Shown here piece after piece: positions 59,787 through 64,000 of a stretch of 64,000 nt of DNA (within the stretch, counting starts at the first letter, position 1; each line of letters opens with the position of its first letter). Location: NCBI GenBank assembly GCA_946222005.1, contig CAMIHP010000004.1:49023-113022 (forward strand), read 5' to 3'. Both the position numbers and the translations under genes were made by a program. Below the pieces are notes generated by a model. The model worked only from the letters and a program-made list of their open reading frames with translations. It ran no database searches and was not told the DNA's origin. This DNA is from an uncultured Candidatus Saccharibacteria bacterium (GTDB lineage: Bacteria > Patescibacteriota > Saccharimonadia > Saccharimonadales > Saccharimonadaceae).

Positions 59787-60452
59787 ATGAGTGGACGAGT
59801 AGTGAATATTCTCCTCGTTGAAGATGAACCAACCCTCCGCACTGGTACTGAGCAGTTCCTCGTGCAGCGCGGCTTTACAGTGATAGCGGTAGCCAGTGGC
59901 GAGGAGGCGCTGGAGCAATTTGCTGAGGCGGATGTCATCATTCTCGATATTATGCTGCCAGGGATGAGCGGGATTGAGGTGCTGCACCAAATTCGCCAAG
60001 CCAGCGACGTACCAGTGCTGATGCTGACGGCGCTGCATGATGAGCCAACGCAGATCGCCAGCTTTGACGAACTAGCGGATGACTATATGAGTAAGCCATT
60101 TTCGCTGGTGATTTTGGAGAAGCGAATCAGGGCGCTACTTCGTCGCCAACAGTCTGTCAAAAAAACCTTGTGGCAGCGCGGCCTGGCTTCGGTGGATTTT
60201 GCCGCCTATCAGGGGTTTTATGACGGTGCTGACGCGCACCTCAAGCCCAAGGAAGTGCAGATGCTCAAGCTACTGGTGGATAACCCACACATGGTCTGGA
60301 GCCGGCAAGCTATCATCGATAAGCTGTGGCATGGTGATGAGGTGCCGTTCGACCGAGTAATCGATGTCTACATCAAAAACCTGCGCAAGAAATTGCACCT
60401 CGACTGCATCATCACGGTGAAGGGAGTGGGCTACCGCTATGAAGAATCTTAA
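59787..60452 (+). CDS. OmpR-family response regulator
   Basis: 221 residues. Receiver domain: ILLVEDEP (acid pocket), phosphoacceptor Asp54 in IILDIMLPGMSG, LMLTALHD (switch Thr), and DDYMSKPFSLVILEKRIRALL (Lys). The C-terminal OmpR/PhoB-type winged helix has LKPKEVQMLKLLVDNPHMVWSRQAIIDKLW and VDVYIKNLRKKL-like VIDVYIKNLRKKLHLDCIITVKGVGYRYEES. It overlaps the histidine kinase by 14 nt. The -10 box is TAGTAT or TATAGA just before the ATG. Probable targets are the genes downstream, where an 11-bp-period direct repeat is seen near 63.87 kb. Confidence 0.93.
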   Translation: MSGRVVNILLVEDEPTLRTGTEQFLVQRGFTVIAVASGEEALEQFAEADVIILDIMLPGMSGIEVLHQIRQASDVPVLMLTALHDEPTQIASFDELADDYMSKPFSLVILEKRIRALLRRQQSVKKTLWQRGLASVDFAAYQGFYDGADAHLKPKEVQMLKLLVDNPHMVWSRQAIIDKLWHGDEVPFDRVIDVYIKNLRKKLHLDCIITVKGVGYRYEES

Positions 60453-61824
60453 ATTATTCCCCAAAACATTTTTGGTATCGATCGGCCTATTTACGGCGCT
60501 GATCATCCTGGTGCATGCGCTGGTTTACACCTTGATGCCGCACTTTTATCTGCAGCAAAAAGAGCGCGAGGCGGCGGGCAATCTCACAGCGCTGACGACC
60601 AAGCTGCGGGGCAAATCTACCGAGGAGATGCGCCGGATCAGCCAGGAGTTTGCTACCACAAAAAACGTCAATATCACACTAACGATCGACGGACGTGATC
60701 AGTATTTTCAGGGCTTTGAGTCAATCACCATCGTGACAGACAGCGGTAAGTCGGTCGATACGAGCGTGGTGAAAATCGCTGATGGGCAAACGGTTGATCC
60801 GCGCTCGGTGATTTTGCAGCAGGGTAATGTGACGGATAAACAGGGGCGAGCGATCGCGGTCAAGCTACTGGCCGACGTGGCGCCTGTTACTCAAGCCAAG
60901 CTCGCCACTTTGCAGATATTGCCATACACCATGCTCGGCTCGCTGCTGGTGGCGCTCGTGTTTTCGTACATTTATAGCCGCTTTGTGACGCGGCCGATTC
61001 GCCAGATGGCGGCGGTGACGACGACTATGCAGCGATTGGAAAAGAACGCGCGCTACCCGGTACGGAGCAGTGATGAAATTGGCGTGCTAGGGCGAAATAT
61101 TAACGAACTCTATCAAAATCTGTGGCAAACGATACGCTCGCTGGAGCATGAAAACAAGCGGATCACGCAGCTGGAGAAAGAAAAAATCGCCTTCTTGCGC
61201 GCCGCCTCGCATGAGCTAAAAACGCCGCTGGCGGCGCTACGGATTATGCTTGAGAATATGCAGCTGAACATTGGCGAATATAAAAATCGCGACCACTACC
61301 TGGCGGAATCGGTGGCGCAGGTTGACCGTGTGGCAGCAATGGTGAATGACGTTTTGCGCTCTGGCAGCGCGGCCGAGCAGGCTTTACGCCAAGAGGAGCG
61401 GCTGCGGGTTGATACGCTGATTACTGAGGTGGTTGCTGATTATACACTGCTGGCGAAAACGCGTGGCATGACGTTCGCGGTTAACGCACGCCCGACGACC
61501 ATTCACGCCAACCGCGACATGATGCGCCACGTCATCTCGAACTTGGTATCAAACGCGGTACGCCACGGCGACGCCGGCAGTGTGATAAAAATTACTTGTA
61601 GCCAGAGTGAACTAGCCATCGAAAACGCCTGCACACCACTGACCACGCAGCAACTCCAGCACGTCTTCGACCCGTTTTATCGGAGTAATGCCGCCACGAA
61701 TCAGCACGCTAGCAGTAGCGGCATCGGCCTCTATACCGTGAAAACGCTGCTCGACGCTAAGGGTTTGGACTATGAGTTTGCGCCACACAGGCAGGGGATG
61801 CGGTTTGTGGTGAGGTTTGGTTAA
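60439..61824 (+). CDS. Sensor histidine kinase
   Basis: 461 residues. Two membrane helices (FLVSIGLFTALIILVHALVYTLMP near the N-terminus and PYTMLGSLLVALVFSYIYSRFV near 165-185) flank an extracytoplasmic sensor of about 130 residues (LTTKLRGKSTEEMRRISQEFATTKNVNITLTIDGRDQYF). A HAMP region follows (TRPIRQMAAVTTTMQRLEKN, SSDEIGVLGRNINELYQNL), then HisKA with His258 in FLRAASHELKTPLAALRIML and the ATPase domain: N box MRHVISNLVSNAVRHG and G box SSSGIGLYTVKTLLDAKG. Layout resembles kinases that sense envelope stress or peptides and are paired with ABC exporters. Cognate to the response regulator upstream. Confidence 0.93.
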   Translation: MKNLKLFPKTFLVSIGLFTALIILVHALVYTLMPHFYLQQKEREAAGNLTALTTKLRGKSTEEMRRISQEFATTKNVNITLTIDGRDQYFQGFESITIVTDSGKSVDTSVVKIADGQTVDPRSVILQQGNVTDKQGRAIAVKLLADVAPVTQAKLATLQILPYTMLGSLLVALVFSYIYSRFVTRPIRQMAAVTTTMQRLEKNARYPVRSSDEIGVLGRNINELYQNLWQTIRSLEHENKRITQLEKEKIAFLRAASHELKTPLAALRIMLENMQLNIGEYKNRDHYLAESVAQVDRVAAMVNDVLRSGSAAEQALRQEERLRVDTLITEVVADYTLLAKTRGMTFAVNARPTTIHANRDMMRHVISNLVSNAVRHGDAGSVIKITCSQSELAIENACTPLTTQQLQHVFDPFYRSNAATNQHASSSGIGLYTVKTLLDAKGLDYEFAPHRQGMRFVVRFG

Positions 61825-61934
61825 AATACCTGAACTTGATTGTGGACTAAATTGAGCAACTCTATGATAGAATAGCAAAGATCGCCCACTGCCCCAATAG
61901 CTCATATTATTTATTCTGATATAATAAATTCATT

Positions 61935-62273
61935 ATGATTACACACCAATTAAAACTAGCAACAGAACCTTTTGACGCTATAGTCTCTGGTTATAAAACC
62001 ATCGAATCACGACTATACGATGAAAAGCGCCAGAAGATACAGCTTGGCGACGAGATTGTTTTTACTAATAGAGATAACCCTAGTCAAACTACTACTGTTA
62101 AAGTGGTTGGTTTACTGCGCTACGCGACGTTCCATGATTTATTCTCGCATAATAATCCACGGAAATTTGGCGGCGAGAGTGTTGAGTGGCTAGAGAATCA
62201 GATTAGTGAGTTTTATTCTATTGAAGACCAACAATTACGTGGTGTAGTAGGGATTGAATTTATATTATCTTGA
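61935..62273 (+). CDS. ASCH-domain protein
   Basis: 112-residue single ASCH domain, a PUA-like beta-barrel that binds RNA or modified nucleosides. LKLATEPFDAIVSGYKTIESRLYDEKRQKIQLGDEIVFTNRDNP is the conserved first half, with KTIE and the Arg and Asp residues typical of the family; VKVVGLLRYATFHDLF follows. Some ASCH proteins are N4-acetylcytidine amidohydrolases. TATAAT lies 9 nt before the ATG. AT-rich codon use contrasts sharply with the next gene. It sits between the two-component system and the membrane protein starting at 63919. Confidence 0.88.
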   Translation: MITHQLKLATEPFDAIVSGYKTIESRLYDEKRQKIQLGDEIVFTNRDNPSQTTTVKVVGLLRYATFHDLFSHNNPRKFGGESVEWLENQISEFYSIEDQQLRGVVGIEFILS

Positions 62274-62340
62274 TGATATAATAAAACTGTCCTATCCAAG
62301 CTACGTCAAAAATCGTAGCAATCACAGGAAGGTGTACCTC

Positions 62341-63684
62341 ATGACTGAGTCGTCAGTCGGCAACATCATCGTGCGCCCCGCAAGGGCGGACGACTTCGAT
62401 TTCGTCTCGGACCTCATGGTCCGGGCGCTCACTCCGTTCTACGACGGAGATCACCGTGCACATGCACGACGCATCTTCGAGACACACATGAATGGTGGTA
62501 TCGACCATGTCGGTCACTTCTCGGCTGGGCAGCACATGTTCATTGCCGAAAGCGACGATGGGCAACCTGTCGGCGTCATTCACGTTGTCAACAAAAAGCA
62601 GGGGACTGTCAAGATCAGCCCCCTCATCGTTGACACGACGTACCGTGGAAAGATGGGGATCGGAAGCATGCTGCTCAAGCACGCTGAAGACTTTGCCCGT
62701 AGCCATGGTGCTCGGCAGATCTACTGTACCGTGGCAGTACCTAACCAGAAAGCGTTGAGGTTCTTCCTCGGGAAAGGCTTCCGTGTCACTGGCACGGCGA
62801 AGGACCACTACAAGATTGGCGTCGATGAGCACATGCTGTACAAGCAGCTTGTCGACGAGGCGGGGTTCGACTCGCCGAACATCTCTGTGGTTTCGTTTGA
62901 CGAGAGTCAGCACGCCGATAGCGCGCGAGCTCTCATCTTGTCGCAGATGAGCGATGCTTTCAACGGCGTGGACAACGACTGGGTTGACGCCCTGTTCGCT
63001 GGCTACCGCCGTAGGGAACTTTGCGACGTGAATACCAAATTCAAGGTAATTTTCGTCGCCGAGTGTGATGGCGAGGTGGTCGGCATTGCTGGTGCAACCC
63101 CGAAGAAGGGTCAGCCTATCAAGCTGATGCCGCTGGTCGCGTCATCAGAGGCAGCGTTTGAAGCGCTCATCATCGATCTTCAGGGGCTGTTGGAGGACTA
63201 CGGCCACAAGCTGTATGTCCACCTCGTCCCTGAGCCGTGGCAGATTGCCTGCCTCCAGCGTCACAACTGGAGCCTGGAAGGCGTGTTCCCTGGTGGGTAC
63301 GCGCCGAGCAGCGTGGTGCAGCAGTGGGGGCTCAGCCTCCAGAAAGGAGATCCCGTGCGTAAGATGCGCATCAAGAAGCCCTATTTCGACGCCATCATGG
63401 AGGGTCGTAAGACTCTCGAAGTTCGCGTCGGCTACAACAGCATCAAGCGGTTGAAGGCCGGGGAACTGCTACAGTTCGAAACCGGGCACACGTCTGGTGT
63501 GGTGCGGATCAAGTCTATCCGCATCTACGACAACTTCGCAGACATGTTGGCCACCGAATCGTGGCAGCAGATCGTGCCGCAGGCAGAGAGCGAGAAGGAG
63601 GCTCTGCACCTCCTTCGCAAGATCTACCCGCCGCACAAGGAGCGTCTCGGTGTCCATGTCATCGAGATCGAGAGACAGCAGTAG
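62341..63684 (+). CDS. GNAT acetyltransferase fused to an ASCH domain, high-GC
   Basis: 447 residues from the ATG behind AGGAAGG; an upstream in-frame start is less likely. Residues about 10-180 are a GNAT acetyltransferase (VRPARADDFDFVSDLM; acetyl-CoA motif YRGKMGIGSMLLKHAEDFARSHG near 101; PNQKALRFFLGKGF). Residues about 185-335 look like a second, diverged GNAT-like unit (VIFVAECDGEVVGIAGATPKKG; WQIACLQRHNWSLEGVFPGG). Residues 340-447 are an ASCH domain (MRIKKPYFDAIMEGRKTLEVRVGYNSIKRLKAGELLQFETG). Third positions are strongly G/C, unlike every neighbour, so it was probably acquired from a high-GC actinobacterium. A nucleoside- or RNA-modifying role is inferred. A compound hairpin follows. 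Confidence 0.85.
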   Translation: MTESSVGNIIVRPARADDFDFVSDLMVRALTPFYDGDHRAHARRIFETHMNGGIDHVGHFSAGQHMFIAESDDGQPVGVIHVVNKKQGTVKISPLIVDTTYRGKMGIGSMLLKHAEDFARSHGARQIYCTVAVPNQKALRFFLGKGFRVTGTAKDHYKIGVDEHMLYKQLVDEAGFDSPNISVVSFDESQHADSARALILSQMSDAFNGVDNDWVDALFAGYRRRELCDVNTKFKVIFVAECDGEVVGIAGATPKKGQPIKLMPLVASSEAAFEALIIDLQGLLEDYGHKLYVHLVPEPWQIACLQRHNWSLEGVFPGGYAPSSVVQQWGLSLQKGDPVRKMRIKKPYFDAIMEGRKTLEVRVGYNSIKRLKAGELLQFETGHTSGVVRIKSIRIYDNFADMLATESWQQIVPQAESEKEALHLLRKIYPPHKERLGVHVIEIERQQ

Positions 63685-63750
63685 GACAACAGAGAGGGGT
63701 GCGCATCCCCTAGGTTGGAGAAATCAATCTGAACAAATGCGAGTGACTTG

Positions 63751-63795
63751 GGCTAGTGTCACTGATACCTGATTAAAGGTATCGAACAACTAGCC
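63751..63795 (+). terminator. Compound hairpin terminator after the GNAT-ASCH gene
   Basis: Outer 7-bp stem GGCTAGT/ACTAGCC and inner 7-bp stem GATACCT/AGGTATC, followed by TATTTT. Confidence 0.6.
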
Positions 63796-63861
63796 TATTT
63801 TCATTGGAAGTATATTTGATATTTTGAGAAATAGGGGATTAAATTTAGACAACTCACCCAT

Positions 63862-63893
63862 TTCACACTCCCTTCACACACCCCTGCTACACT
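63862..63893 (+). promoter_or_regulatory. Direct-repeat operator and promoter of the last gene
   Basis: TTCACAC occurs twice with an 11-bp period (63862-63868 and 63873-63879), covering the -35 zone of an extended -10 box TGCTACACT (-10 hexamer 63888-63893). Tandem repeats with one-turn spacing over a poor -35 box are typical of OmpR-family activator sites, so the regulator at 59787 may control this gene. Confidence 0.6.
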
Positions 63894-63918
63894 AACATAG
63901 AATCAAGAAGGGAGATCT

Positions 63919-64000
63919 ATGTCATTCATGCAACGTGCCTGGCTCTATATCACCAGGAAAAAACTCAAAACGCTGATTTTGCTGGCGATTTTGCTGTGTA
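63919..64000 (+). CDS. Start of a membrane protein, probably an ABC-transporter permease (cut by window end)
   Basis: Only 27 codons are visible, reading MSFMQRAWLYITRKKLKTL and then a hydrophobic ILLAILL. A short amphipathic lead, basic RKKLK and an immediately following helix are typical of MacB/FtsX-type permease N-termini, and such exporters often lie beside two-component systems of this type. AAGGGAG is properly spaced before the ATG. Identity is tentative because the rest is outside the window. Confidence 0.55.
   Translation, partial: MSFMQRAWLYITRKKLKTLILLAILLC

Overview
The window looks like a chromosome segment of a Candidatus Saccharibacteria (TM7) or closely related Patescibacteria bacterium with a compact genome. 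Evidence: tightly packed, overlapping genes; shortened housekeeping enzymes (AlaRS of about 627 residues without its C-Ala domain, MetRS without a C-terminal tRNA-binding domain, a ClpB without its N domain, a Mur ligase with a clipped N-terminus); and many lineage-specific unknowns. UGA is an ordinary stop (for example tatD and ruvX), so the recoded genetic code of Gracilibacteria/SR1 is excluded. No rRNA, tRNA, insertion sequence or CRISPR array was recognised. The taxon is inferred from gene content; there is no rRNA marker.

Layout. 1-15 kb: end of pyruvate kinase, a huge acidic tail-anchored protein, a PcrA/UvrD helicase, a Mur ligase, two secreted DUF348/G5 wall-active proteins (one with an Rpf-type lysozyme-like domain), a winged-helix protein, a 32-bp perfect palindrome, a 249-nt cytosine-free tract, and rsmA facing an IMPase-like gene. 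15-31 kb: a laccase-domain protein, a membrane protein with a cupin, two tandem paralogous multi-HTH proteins, a metG-tatD cluster, a sulfur-relay operon (cysteine desulfurase, DUF218 protein, mnmA), an LPXTG-like surface protein and alaS. 31-46 kb: an FtsA-like operon with a membrane-anchored beta-protein, ruvX and mltG; a LysM-CHAP hydrolase behind a long folded leader; obgE, an exonuclease I, and clpB under a CIRCE operator. 46-64 kb: uvrA, a DedA protein, ribosomal protein bL25, an SDR, a Fur-thioredoxin operon, a foreign-looking hydrolase, peptide deformylase, argGH, a two-component system, two ASCH-domain genes and the start of a membrane protein.

The most notable system is at 59.3-59.65 kb. 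argGH on the minus strand is preceded by a 20-codon leader peptide with four consecutive arginine codons, then mutually exclusive RNA hairpins ending in a terminator. This is a complete ribosome-mediated attenuator. Just upstream on the same strand lies a compact multi-branched RNA candidate whose only imperfect pairs become G-U on the minus strand.

A second window-wide theme is initiation. About twenty genes have a -10 box, often the extended form TG(C/G)TATA(A/C)T, only 6-9 nt before the start codon and no room for a ribosome-binding site. They are probably transcribed as leaderless or nearly leaderless mRNAs. Other genes, including the LPXTG-like surface protein, bL25, clpB and thioredoxin, have ordinary Shine-Dalgarno leaders. 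Accessory genes of different base composition (the hydrolase at 54.6 kb; the high-GC GNAT-ASCH gene at 62.3 kb) point to gene acquisition, the latter possibly from an actinobacterial host.
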